64,000 bases of DNA from Nostoc calcicola FACHB-3891 (GTDB lineage Bacteria; Cyanobacteriota; Cyanobacteriia; Cyanobacteriales; Nostocaceae), in NCBI RefSeq assembly GCF_014697355.1, contig NZ_JACJRQ010000030.1, positions 39,246 to 103,245 on the forward strand. Reading direction: 5' to 3'. The notes under the pieces were generated by a model. It was not told the DNA's origin and ran no database searches. It worked only from the letters and a program-made list of their open reading frames with translations. The translations under genes were made by a program, and so were the position numbers. The stretch's first letter is position 1, and each line of letters starts with the position of its first letter. Positions 9,401-17,900 of the stretch are shown here, piece by piece.

Positions 9401-11146
9401 CCCTTCCCCCTTACCCCTTACCCCGCCAATTAAAACCTTTCCCCCTTCCCCTTTACCCTTTTCCCCACCAAGTTCACTTGGCGAACCACTAGTGGCTGGC
9501 GGTAAAACTAGAACTTTGTGCCATTGCTGTTTCCCGTCCTTGGTGGTTTGCGGTAGCTGCCAACTTAGTTTTTTTAACAAAGGTGTCAGGGCGATTTCCG
9601 TTAACTCTGTCGGCTGGTAAATTACCCTTACCTGATGACAACCTTCCGCCACCAAAGCTTTTTCTAAATACTGCATCAGCTTGGTAGCAATCCCTTGCTG
9701 CCGATATTCTGGGACGACAAACAGCGATATCACTTCCGCCGTTTGCTCAGGCAACATTTCTGCAATGGCAAACGCCACCATTTCCACCGCTACCGATGCC
9801 GAAATACCCACCAATTCCCCCCGTTGTGGCTGAGTTTGCCAACGTTGCTGCAAACTGGGAAAGGTAAAGGCATCATAATCAGCTAGAGTGCTGGCAGTGA
9901 GGTGATAGACGCGCTGGTATTTTGGGGGTTGGGAGACGCGATTCATCGCGTCTGTACAAGTGTCTTCCCACAGTTGGCGGGGCAATCCGGCGACGGGAGC
10001 CATACCGCCAAGGCTGGGGCGCTTTGCTGTGGGTTTGGTGGTGACGATGCCACCAGAACCGGGGAAGGTTACTAGGCGTTCGATTTCCTCTGACTGGAAG
10101 CCCAAAGCCTGGGGTTGACGCACCCCTGGTAGCACTACCACATCAAATAGTTCTTCCACTACCCCATCTAGTTGTAGCCAATGCACTGTTTCCCCAGTGT
10201 TGATGTCGATCGCCATCAGCCCACACTGGGAAGTCTTACCCAGATTAGTCAGCCTTTCTTCTAGAAGTAGTCCGCTAAATGTCGGCGATCGCAATTTTGA
10301 CAAGCCCACAATGGCGAAGTTTTCCCAAAATGCCAGCCCCCGCACAAACCCAGGACAAAAGGCGATGGGCACAAATTGACTACCATCCAAGTAGCCAAAG
10401 TCCCCTGTCCCCGCATTCAACACCCACAGCTTGCCTTGATACCAGCGCGGCGAGTGGGGCATAGATAAACCAGTGGCGATGATGTCATTGCTTTGCACAT
10501 CAATTACTACACCTCCACCTACTTTGTGATTGCGCCAGCCTGCGGCAGTGTCGGTGGTGCTACAGGCGGTGACATATCTTGGTTTGCCGTCGCGTAACGC
10601 TAACCCATTGAGGTGACAACGGTCTTCGGCGGCTAACTTAGAAATAAAGCTTGGTTGCCACAGGGGGATAAAACTATAGTCGTTGCTGATGGTAGCAAGG
10701 CAGCTAAAATCAGTATTGACAAATACGATGTTTTCTGAATCATCCATAACTACATCGTGGACATTTAAATCGCCCGTGGTATATGCTGTGCGAGGGATGT
10801 AAAGGCGATCTCTAGCGACAAGCCGCTTCGCGTCTACGCTTTGCTGATGTTTTTCTTCAGTTGCGAGTGAATTTTCAAAGCGCCAAATTTGATAACGCGT
10901 GCTAACATATATACTGTTGTTGACTGCATACATGCCCATCGGTTTATCAAACAAGCGATCGTGAGCCGCTATCCTACCTTGCTGATTGCAGCCGATAAAA
11001 AACAGCCGATTACTTTGATAAGTAGTAAAAGCGAGGCTAATACCCTGAGTTTGCAGCCAGCCCGCTAGCTGTGGCGAACAATTGATTTCTAGTTTGGGAA
11101 TGTTGGACGAAGAAATGCCGTCACTCAGAGGCAGACTATTTTCCAT
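6461..11146 (-). CDS. TIGR03032 + GNAT + GT2 + TPR + GT41 multidomain glycosyltransferase (module 1)
   Basis: 1561 residues in five parts. About 1-400: TIGR03032/DUF4915 domain (LQTQGISLAFTTYQSNRLFFIG, propeller-like, function unknown). About 405-550: GNAT acetyltransferase fold (VPEYRQQGIATKLMQYLEKAL). About 610-830: family 2 glycosyltransferase (VSLVTTVYNTEAYLAQALDSV, WDDGSTDNS, DYIGWLDADD). About 878-1110: six or so TPR units. About 1195-1552: GT41 O-GlcNAc transferase/SPINDLY catalytic domain (LRLGYLSADFRQHAVG, QVQYLGYPGTMAAEFIQYILAD, CCFNRSDKFDPEVF, LDSFVYNAGATAIHAL). GT41 enzymes put sugars on Ser/Thr of proteins; here the downstream Ser/Thr-rich surface protein is an obvious candidate substrate (inference). 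Three linkers carry in-frame intergenic-type repeats. A paralogue without the GT2 part lies at 14968-18765. Confidence 0.9.
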   Translation of the reverse strand: MENSLPLSDGISSSNIPKLEINCSPQLAGWLQTQGISLAFTTYQSNRLFFIGCNQQGRIAAHDRLFDKPMGMYAVNNSIYVSTRYQIWRFENSLATEEKHQQSVDAKRLVARDRLYIPRTAYTTGDLNVHDVVMDDSENIVFVNTDFSCLATISNDYSFIPLWQPSFISKLAAEDRCHLNGLALRDGKPRYVTACSTTDTAAGWRNHKVGGGVVIDVQSNDIIATGLSMPHSPRWYQGKLWVLNAGTGDFGYLDGSQFVPIAFCPGFVRGLAFWENFAIVGLSKLRSPTFSGLLLEERLTNLGKTSQCGLMAIDINTGETVHWLQLDGVVEELFDVVVLPGVRQPQALGFQSEEIERLVTFPGSGGIVTTKPTAKRPSLGGMAPVAGLPRQLWEDTCTDAMNRVSQPPKYQRVYHLTASTLADYDAFTFPSLQQRWQTQPQRGELVGISASVAVEMVAFAIAEMLPEQTAEVISLFVVPEYRQQGIATKLMQYLEKALVAEGCHQVRVIYQPTELTEIALTPLLKKLSWQLPQTTKDGKQQWHKVLVLPPATSGSPSELGGEKGKGEGGKVLIGGVRGKGEGEKVLNPLPFSLSPLPSPHQALLTCQTTSPKVSLVTTVYNTEAYLAQALDSVLAQSFRDWELIVWDDGSTDNSIAIAQDYAQRDVRIRFYAGNRLGRGEALIQAHKLTRGDYIGWLDADDCLAATALQETVEFLDSHPDYGMVYTNHLNIDTQGETHGLGHRCQIPYSSMGLLLDFMTFHFRLLRQSVFAAVGGINPEFAPAEDYDLCLRVSEITQIYHLERSLYFYRLNPQGLCQQQSLIQQQHCERAINQALQRRGLAESLRLIFHEATGKFHLQPQNQSQASLIADVAHSHFHKGKQLVEQGDFLAAIGCFQEALRWRSGYIAAYNQLGNALQRLGRLEEAVATYQQIILLNPKVTQAHCNLGTIWQIQGKTEEAIAAYQQAIQLQPDFAVAHLNLGRLHANQQSWLRAAECLQDAVRLQPTATSYYELGNVFRQLGETQKAMNCWHHTLKHQPDFAEAWHNLGCLWMMQGDITKAQNYFERVIALKPDFTLAHGNLGYVLQAQGQWKAALNSYNRALELNPAATEIFYQREHLRLSLCDWHHYEERLEILQQRIQQHLANSKTQPLLPLNIHSFPLPLEFHTAIARHWSQHIIRNIQPYKHLCAFIPPPAPHPKLRLGYLSADFRQHAVGTLIHQVFQYHDRSAFEIYAYSLVDAHDEFTENIQAGCDVFVNLSSMSSAVAAQRIHSDGIHILIDLAGYTTFSRAEILALQPAPIQVQYLGYPGTMAAEFIQYILADSWLIPPELAAHYSEKIIELPHAFVASPLAIAHQPLSRDDFGLPKDAFVFCCFNRSDKFDPEVFACWMRILQQVPNSVLWLIQTTPEVRDTLHHIAEKQGIAPGRLVFAPYMPLAKYLAAYPLADLFLDSFVYNAGATAIHALSAGLPIITRPGKAFAARMGASICAAAGLDLLICDTVVAYEQKAVHLATYRQELAAIRHQLQAHRHHLPLFQPQQWVTQLEAALQQIWKLQPHLVDCA
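9353..9475. repeat. In-frame intergenic-type repeat in the GNAT-GT2 linker
   Basis: An imperfect palindrome of AAAGGGGAAAGGG and CCCCTTACCCC runs, the same class found between genes elsewhere in the window (46245, 57855, 62455). It translates in frame to a Gly/Lys/Glu then Pro/Leu/Ser stretch (GEKGKGEGGKV ... NPLPFSLSPLPSP) at residues 557-598 and has no counterpart in the paralogue. Confidence 0.75.
9934..9953. repeat. 20-bp palindrome inside the TIGR03032-GNAT linker
   Basis: AGACGCGATTCATCGCGTCT, a 9-bp perfect stem, read in frame as TDAMNRVS. The identical 20-mer occurs in a gene gap at 23632-23651, so a mobile or spreading repeat has been accommodated by the coding frame. Confidence 0.75.
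10811..10838. repeat. 27-bp in-frame repeat insertion in the TIGR03032 domain
   Basis: Comparison with the paralogue (residues EKYQQSDRLYIPR) shows nine extra residues, VDAKRLVAR, encoded by TCTAGCGACAAGCCGCTTCG and neighbouring bases. The sequence resembles the AGCGGCTTCCC / CGCGTCTACG class of Nostoc gap repeats. Exact ends are uncertain by a few bases. Confidence 0.6.
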
Positions 11147-11294
11147 ACAATGTTTAATTCAGTACTAAATCAATCCTCAAAGATAGAGCGATCGCAAAGG
11201 GTTGCTGTTTGTAGCAATTGCACTTGTTGTTATCCTCACATCGCCTTCACTCGATCGCACTTTGGGGAAACTGCAAAATGCGATCGCTTTTCAC
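11147..11294. other. Short gap between module 2 surface protein and module 1 enzyme
   Basis: 148 bases containing three GCGATCGC-like sites and no repeats of note. It probably carries the promoter of the module 1 enzyme, or only a spacer if the whole block is one transcript; no clear -35/-10 pair is evident. Confidence 0.35.
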
Positions 11295-14200
11295 CTAAAT
11301 AATTGCCAAATTAGTTAACTTACCGCTAAACCCAGTAATCTCAATAATTGCATCGTTGTTTTCTTGGAAGCCGACAGTGTTATTATTCAGTGCCAAGAAA
11401 GTGCGGCTACCAAAGCTAAAGCTAGCAGCGCCGTTTGCAGCAAAGTTGCTATTTGTCAACAATGCCCCCAAACCAGCACCAGAAAGACTAGTCACTGCCC
11501 CCAATTCCCTGAGATTAGCCGCGCTGACACTATTGGGGCCGTTAATGCGATCGGTGCCAATTTGCAAGTCCGTAATCCGGTCAAAATTACTGAGTGGCGA
11601 ATCAGTCAAAGCAAAGCGGAAAGTATCAGTGCCTGAACCACCAACCAAGATATCAGCACCCGCACCGCCTACTAGCAGGTCATCACCATTGCCACCGATG
11701 AGAATATCATTGCCTAGACCGCCATTGAGGGTATCATTGCCATTGCCACCATCAAGCAAGTCAGGGCCATTATTGCCTATGAGGCTGTCTTGTCCATTAC
11801 CACCGAGTTGGCTAGAACCAATGAGTAGGTTAACATTACCTGTAGTTGTGCTGCCATTATTATCAGTTAAAGTGTATTGAAAACTACCCGTACCACTATT
11901 GGTGGGCAAAAAGACGATGTAATCATCAGCCGAATTGCCAGGGGTGAAATTATTGAATAAAACTGCGCCACCGCCAACAACGTTGCTAATGCCAGTAATC
12001 TTCAAGTTATCCCCAGTATCAACATCGCTATCGTTGGCAAGTAAGGTACTGACAGCAATGGTGGTAGGGATGTATTGGGTAGCCAATAAGGAGTCTGTGC
12101 CTGCAACTGGGTTGTCGTTGACACCGTTGATGGTTACAGTGATATTTTGACTGGCAGTACCATCAACAGATTGCACAGTGAAGGTTTCAGTTTTAGTTGC
12201 CCCTGCACCCAGAGATTGCACTGCACTGTTAACAACGGTGTAATTCCAACTTCCAGTTTCGGTGATGCTGAGACTACCCAAGTTGCCAGTAGCGGAGGTG
12301 ACGCTGGTGTTAAATTTGTTCTCTCCAGTATCCACATCAGCAACAGTTAATGCGCCTGTGGCAGTTAAATTGGGTGTGCTAGCATCTTCGGTGACTGTGC
12401 CTGTGGCTGTACCTGTGATGGTAGCGGCATCATTCACCCCGGTAATGGTGATGACGATATCTTTGGCAGTACTATCAACAGATTGCACAGTGAAGGTTTC
12501 AGTTTTAGTTGCACCAGCACCCAGAGATTGCACTGCACTGTTAGCAACGGTGTAATTCCAACTTCCAGTGTCGGTGATGCTGAGACTCCCCAAGTTGCCA
12601 CTAGCGGAGGTGACACTGGTGTTAAATTTGTTCTCTCCAGTATCCACATCAGCAACAGTTAATGTGCCTGTGGCAGTTAAATTGGGTGTGCTAGCATCTT
12701 CGGTGACTGTGCCTGTGGCTGTACCTGTGATGGTAGCTGCATCATTCACCCCGGTAATGGTGATGGTGGCAGTGGCGCTGGCAGTGCCACCGTTGCCATC
12801 GCTGATGGTGTAGGTGAAGGATGCGGTGGCGGTGGCTCCTTGGGCTAAGTAATCGTAGCCATCTGTCAGGGCAGCAGTGCCGTTGGTGGGGTCAAAGGTG
12901 AAAGTGCCATTGGCATTCACCGTGAGTTTACCGTTGCCCAAGTTAATTTGAGTACCAACATTGGCAGCATTGCCATTGACCTGAGTGACTGTCAGGGTGT
13001 TGTTATCGGGGTCGCTGTCGGGGGTGGTGGGGTTAGCAGCAAGGACATTGCCGTTGAGGGGGGTGTTTTCGTTGGTGCTAAATGCATCATTGACGGCAGT
13101 GGGGGGGGTGTTGGGGACGTTCTCGAAGAACAATGTATCGCCGTCAAGATTGCCCACAAAAGCATCGAGGTCGCCATCGCCATCGATATCGGCAAAGGTG
13201 GGGGTGGCATAAGGCCCCACATCAGTCAGACCGAAGGGGTTGGTGCCGGAGGCGGCAAACTGGGGATTGGTGGCAGTGCCTGTGTTGCGGTAGAACAATG
13301 TATTGCCGTTCTGATTGCCCACAAAAGCATCGAGGTCGCCATCGCTATCGATATCGGCAAAGGTGGGCTTGGCTAAATACCCCACATCAGTCAGACCGAA
13401 GGGGTTGGTGCCGGAGGCGGTAAACTGGGGATTGGTGGCAGTGCCTGTGTTGCGGTAGAACAATGTATTGCCGTCCTGATTGCCCACAAAAGCATCGAGG
13501 TCGCCATCGCCATCGATATCGGCTAAGGTGGGGGTGGCATAAAACTCCACATTAGTCAGACCGAAGGGGTTGGTGGTGGAGGCGGCAAACTGGGGATTGG
13601 TGGCAGTGCCTGTGTTGCGGTAGAACAATGTATTGCCGTCATCATTGCCCACAAAAGCATCGAGGTCGCCATCGCCATCGATATCGGCTAAGGTGGGGAT
13701 GGCATTAAACCCCACATCAGTGAGACCGAAGGGGTTGGTGCCGGGGGCGGCAAACTGGGGATTGGTGGCAGTGCCTGTGTTGCGGTAGAACAATGTATTG
13801 CCGTATCTATTGCCCACAAAAGCATCGAGGTCGCCATCGCCATCGATATCGGCAAAGGTGGGTGCGGCAGAAAACCCCACATTATTCAGACCGAAGGGGT
13901 TGGTGCTGGGGGGACGGAATTTGGCAGGCGGGGGAGCAGCAGGCTGGTTTTGGAATAACACCGTATTGCCGTAACGTTCGCCGACAAAAGCATCCAGGTC
14001 GCCATCGCCATCGATATCGGCTAAGGTGGGTGAGGCATAATTCCCCACATCAGTGAGACCGAAGGGGTTGGTGCTGGGGGCGGCAAACTGGGGATTGGTG
14101 GCACTACCCGTATTGCGGTAGAACAATGTATTGCCGAAACGCTCGCCGACAAAAGCATCCAGGTCGCCATCGCCATCGATATCGGCTAAGGTGGGTTTGG

Positions 14201-14762
14201 CATAATTCCCCACATCAGTGAGACCGAAGGGGTTGGTGCTGGAGGCGGCAAACTGGGGATTGGTGGCACTACCCGTATTCCGGTAGAACAATGTATTGCC
14301 GTCAAAATTGCCCACAAAAGCATCCAGGTCGCCATCACCATCGATATCGGCAAAGGTGGGTGCGGCAGAATACCCCACATCAGTGATACCGAAGGGGTTG
14401 GTGCTGAGAGCGGCAAACTGGGGATTGGTGGCACTACCCGTATTGCGGTAGAACAATGTATTGCCCTGACCATCGCCCACAAATACATCGAGGTCGCCAT
14501 CGCCATCGATATCGGCAAAGGTGGGTGAGGCAGAAAACCCCACATTATTCAGACCGAAGGGGTTGGTACTGGGGGCGGCAAACTGGGGATTGGTGGCACT
14601 ACCCGTATTGCGGTAGAACAATGTATTGCCGAAAGCCTCGCTCACAAAAGCATCGAGGTCGCCATCGCCATCGATATCGGCTAAGGTGGGTGCGGCATAA
14701 TTCCCCACATCAGTGAGACCGAAGGGGTTGGTAATAATGTTTAAAAATCTTGGGTCAGTCAT
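11295..14762 (-). CDS. Giant FG-GAP/VCBS/RTX surface protein (module 2)
   Basis: 1155 residues, paralogue of the protein at 2460-6422 with a different repeat balance. Residues 1-557 hold ten FG-GAP-like repeats in two sets of five, separated by a Pro-rich linker (NQPAAPPPAKFRPPS); about 560-675 cadherin-like; 675-880 two VCBS repeats (against six in the paralogue); 880-980 cadherin-like; 980-1040 RTX nonapeptides; 1045-1155 the same C-terminal domain (FDRITDLQIGTDRI, FGSRTFLALNN). No signal peptide. The ATG at 14762 is preceded only by a weak purine stretch. It lies between the two giant glycosyltransferases and is 205 bases downstream of the module 2 enzyme. The near-identical DNA repeats make assembly collapse or slippage possible, so repeat number may be uncertain. 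Confidence 0.9.
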   Translation of the reverse strand: MTDPRFLNIITNPFGLTDVGNYAAPTLADIDGDGDLDAFVSEAFGNTLFYRNTGSATNPQFAAPSTNPFGLNNVGFSASPTFADIDGDGDLDVFVGDGQGNTLFYRNTGSATNPQFAALSTNPFGITDVGYSAAPTFADIDGDGDLDAFVGNFDGNTLFYRNTGSATNPQFAASSTNPFGLTDVGNYAKPTLADIDGDGDLDAFVGERFGNTLFYRNTGSATNPQFAAPSTNPFGLTDVGNYASPTLADIDGDGDLDAFVGERYGNTVLFQNQPAAPPPAKFRPPSTNPFGLNNVGFSAAPTFADIDGDGDLDAFVGNRYGNTLFYRNTGTATNPQFAAPGTNPFGLTDVGFNAIPTLADIDGDGDLDAFVGNDDGNTLFYRNTGTATNPQFAASTTNPFGLTNVEFYATPTLADIDGDGDLDAFVGNQDGNTLFYRNTGTATNPQFTASGTNPFGLTDVGYLAKPTFADIDSDGDLDAFVGNQNGNTLFYRNTGTATNPQFAASGTNPFGLTDVGPYATPTFADIDGDGDLDAFVGNLDGDTLFFENVPNTPPTAVNDAFSTNENTPLNGNVLAANPTTPDSDPDNNTLTVTQVNGNAANVGTQINLGNGKLTVNANGTFTFDPTNGTAALTDGYDYLAQGATATASFTYTISDGNGGTASATATITITGVNDAATITGTATGTVTEDASTPNLTATGTLTVADVDTGENKFNTSVTSASGNLGSLSITDTGSWNYTVANSAVQSLGAGATKTETFTVQSVDSTAKDIVITITGVNDAATITGTATGTVTEDASTPNLTATGALTVADVDTGENKFNTSVTSATGNLGSLSITETGSWNYTVVNSAVQSLGAGATKTETFTVQSVDGTASQNITVTINGVNDNPVAGTDSLLATQYIPTTIAVSTLLANDSDVDTGDNLKITGISNVVGGGAVLFNNFTPGNSADDYIVFLPTNSGTGSFQYTLTDNNGSTTTGNVNLLIGSSQLGGNGQDSLIGNNGPDLLDGGNGNDTLNGGLGNDILIGGNGDDLLVGGAGADILVGGSGTDTFRFALTDSPLSNFDRITDLQIGTDRINGPNSVSAANLRELGAVTSLSGAGLGALLTNSNFAANGAASFSFGSRTFLALNNNTVGFQENNDAIIEITGFSGKLTNLAII

Positions 14763-14967
14763 TTTGGTTTACTCTGTGTTTAAGTTAATTGGGTTTCGAC
14801 TTCGCTCAACCCACGGGCATGGGGCACTTGTACTGAGCGAAGTCGTTGGCGCAGCCTCTCGCAGAGAAGTATTGGGCATGGGGCATGGGGGGATGAGGGG
14901 GATTTTATATTTGCTTTCACATCTTCTCTATCTCCCCATCTCCCCATCTCCCCATCTCCCCACCTCC
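14763..14967. repeat. Repeat-filled gap: ATCTCCCC tandem and palindromes
   Basis: Contains GGGCATGGGGCATGGGG, a GCGAAGTCGTTGGCGCAGCC / TCGCAGAGAAG palindromic repeat, and at 14935-14975 a tandem of CATCTCCCC (about four copies). The tandem abuts the last codons of the upstream gene (QVWEQR stop). No gene. Confidence 0.6.
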
Positions 14968-17900
14968 CTATCTCTGCTCCCAAACTTGCCGCAAGGCAGT
15001 TTCCAGATGGGTAATCCACTGCTGGGGCCCAAACAGAGGCAAGTGGTCGCGGTGGAGTTGCAAACCCTGGCGAATTGTTGCCAATTCGTCGGGGTGGGTG
15101 GCTAGATGCACCGCTTTTTGTTCATAAGCAACGAGAGTGTCGCAAATGAGCAAATCTAAACCCGCCGCCCCACAAATGCTGGCTCCCATACGGGCAGCAA
15201 AGGCTTTACCAGGGCGGGTGATGATGGGAAGTCCTGCCAAAAGTGCATGAATTGCGGTGGCTCCGGCGTTATAAACGAAGGTGTCCAGGAATAAATCCGC
15301 TAACCGATAAGCCGCTAGGTATTGTGCTAGGGGCATCCGGGGGGTAAACACCAAACGTGCCGGGGCAATGCCTTGTTGTTGGGCAATGTGGCGCAGGTTA
15401 TCGCTCACTGAAGAAGAGGAATTGGGGCAGGGGGCAGGGAGAAAAGGAGAGAATTCTCCCCCCTGCTCCCTACTCCCTGCTCCCCTGCCTCTTTTGACCT
15501 CAGGGGTGGTTTCAATGAGCCACAACACGGCATTGGGTACTTGCTGTAAAATCCGCATCCAGCAGGCAAAAACTTCCGGGTCAAATTTGTCGCTGCGATT
15601 AAAGCAGCAAAATACAAAGGCATCTTTTGGTAAGCCAAAGTCACGCCGATTCAGGGGTGGCTCGGCAATGGCTAGGGGCGAGGCCACAAAGGCATGGGGC
15701 AGTTCAATTACCTTTTCGCTGTAATGGGGGGCTAATTCGGCGGGAATTAACCTTGAATCTGCCAAAATGTATTGGATAAATTCTGCTGCCATTGTGCCGG
15801 GATACCCCAGATACTGCACCTGAATCGGCGCTGGTTGCAGTGCGAGAATTTCGGGACGGCTAAAGGTGGTATACCCTGCTAAGTCAATCAAGATGTGGAT
15901 GCCATCAGCATGGATGCGCTGGGCGGCTACTGCTGATGACATTTGAGCTAAACTGACAAAAACATCACATTCATTGCGGATATTATCAGTAATTTCATCA
16001 TGGATATCCACCAAACTATAGCCATAAATTTCAAAGGCAGAACGGTCATGGTATTGGAATAGGCTATGAATCAGCGTGCCGATCGCATGTTCGCGAAAAT
16101 CTCCTGAGAGATAGCCAAGGCGCAGTTTGGGGGCTGGTGCGGGCGGCGGGGTAAAGGTGCAGAGGTGTTTGTATGGCTGGATGTTACGAATTACACGCTG
16201 CCCCCAGTGGCGGGCAACGGCGCTGTGCAACTCTAGGGGTACAGGGAAACTATGAATAGAAAGGGGCAGCAAGGCTTGGGCATTTTCATCTTGTAGATGC
16301 TGCTGAATGCGCTGTTGCAAGGTTTGTAGCCTTGGCTCGTAGTCTTGCCAGTCGCACAGGCTTAACCGCAGATGCTCGCGCTGGTAGAAGATATCGGTGG
16401 CATTTGGGTTGAGTTCTAGGGCGCGGTTGTAGCTGGCTAGGGCGGCTGTTAATTGTCCCTGTGCTTCTAATGCTTGACCTAAGTTGCCATGCACTGGGGG
16501 AAAATCTGGTTGTCGGGTGAGAACTTGCTCAAAACATTCCTCGGCTTTGCTCATGTCGCCCTGTGTCATCCACAAACAGCCGAGATTGTGCCAAGCTTCC
16601 ACAAAATCTGGCTGGTGTTTCAGGGCATGATGCAAACAAGCGATCGCTTTTTGGGTTTCCCCTAACTGCCGGAAGACGTTGCTCAGGTCATTGTATGCGG
16701 CAACTGTGTCTGGTTGTAGCTGAATTGCTTGCTGTAAACACTGTGCTGCCTCTAGCCAAGATTGCTGATTGCTGTACAATCTGCCTAAGTTGAGGTGTGG
16801 GAGGGCAAAATCGGGTTTGAGTTGAATTGCTCGTTGATAAGCCGCGATCGCTTCTTCTGTTTTCCCCTGCATCTGCCAAATTGCCCCCAAATTGCAGTGT
16901 GCTTGGGCAACGTTGGGATTGATCAAGAGTAGTTTTTGATAGGCGGCGATCGCTTGTTCCATCTGCCCCAACCCCTGCAAAGCATTACCCAACTGGTTGT
17001 AAGCGGCAATGTAATCTGGTTGCACGCGAATCGCTTCCCTAAAGCTGGCGATCGCCCTTTGTAAGTCCCCCTGCTGCACCGACTGTTTCCCCTGCTCAAA
17101 TAAGGAACGGGCGGATATCGTCAGGAATTTGTGCGTTGCCTTTGGCGGGCGCAGCCATCGCTTTGAGCCATCTGCCCCAAAAGTCGGCATTTGCCAAGTT
17201 AGTTTGGCTAATAAGGGTTCGAGGGCGATCGCAGTTAACGCTGTCGGCTGGTAAACTACGCTGATTTGATGACAGCCTTCAGCCACCAAAGCCTTTTCTA
17301 AATACTGCAACAGCTTGGTAGCAATGCCCTGTTGCCGATATCCTGGGGCGACAAACAGCGATATCAATTCTGCCGTTTGTTCTGGTAACATTTCGGCAAT
17401 GGCAAATGCCACCATTTCCCCCGCTACGGATGCCGAGATGCCCACCAATTCACCTCGTTGGGGCATCTTTTGCCACCTTTGCTGCAAACTGGGAAAAGTA
17501 AAGGCATCGTAATCGGCTAGGCTACTGGGTGTGAGGTGATAGACGCGCTGGTATTTTGGGGCATTGGGCATTAGGCATTGGGCATCGGGGAATTCTTCGG
17601 TGTTTGAGCCTTCCCAGATTTGGCGGGGCAATCCGGGGATGGGAGCCATGCCGCCGACACTGGGGCGTTTTGCCGTGGGTTTGGTGGTGACGATACCACC
17701 AGAACCGGGGAAGGTTACTAGGCGTTCAATTTCCTCTGACTGGAAGCCCAAAGCCTGGGGTTGACGCACCCCTGGTAGCACTACTACATCAAATAGTTCT
17801 TCCACTAACCCATCTAGATGTAGCCAATGCACTGTTTCCCCAGTGTTGATGTCAATTACCATCAGCCCACACTGGGAAGTCTTGCCCAGATTAGTCAGCC

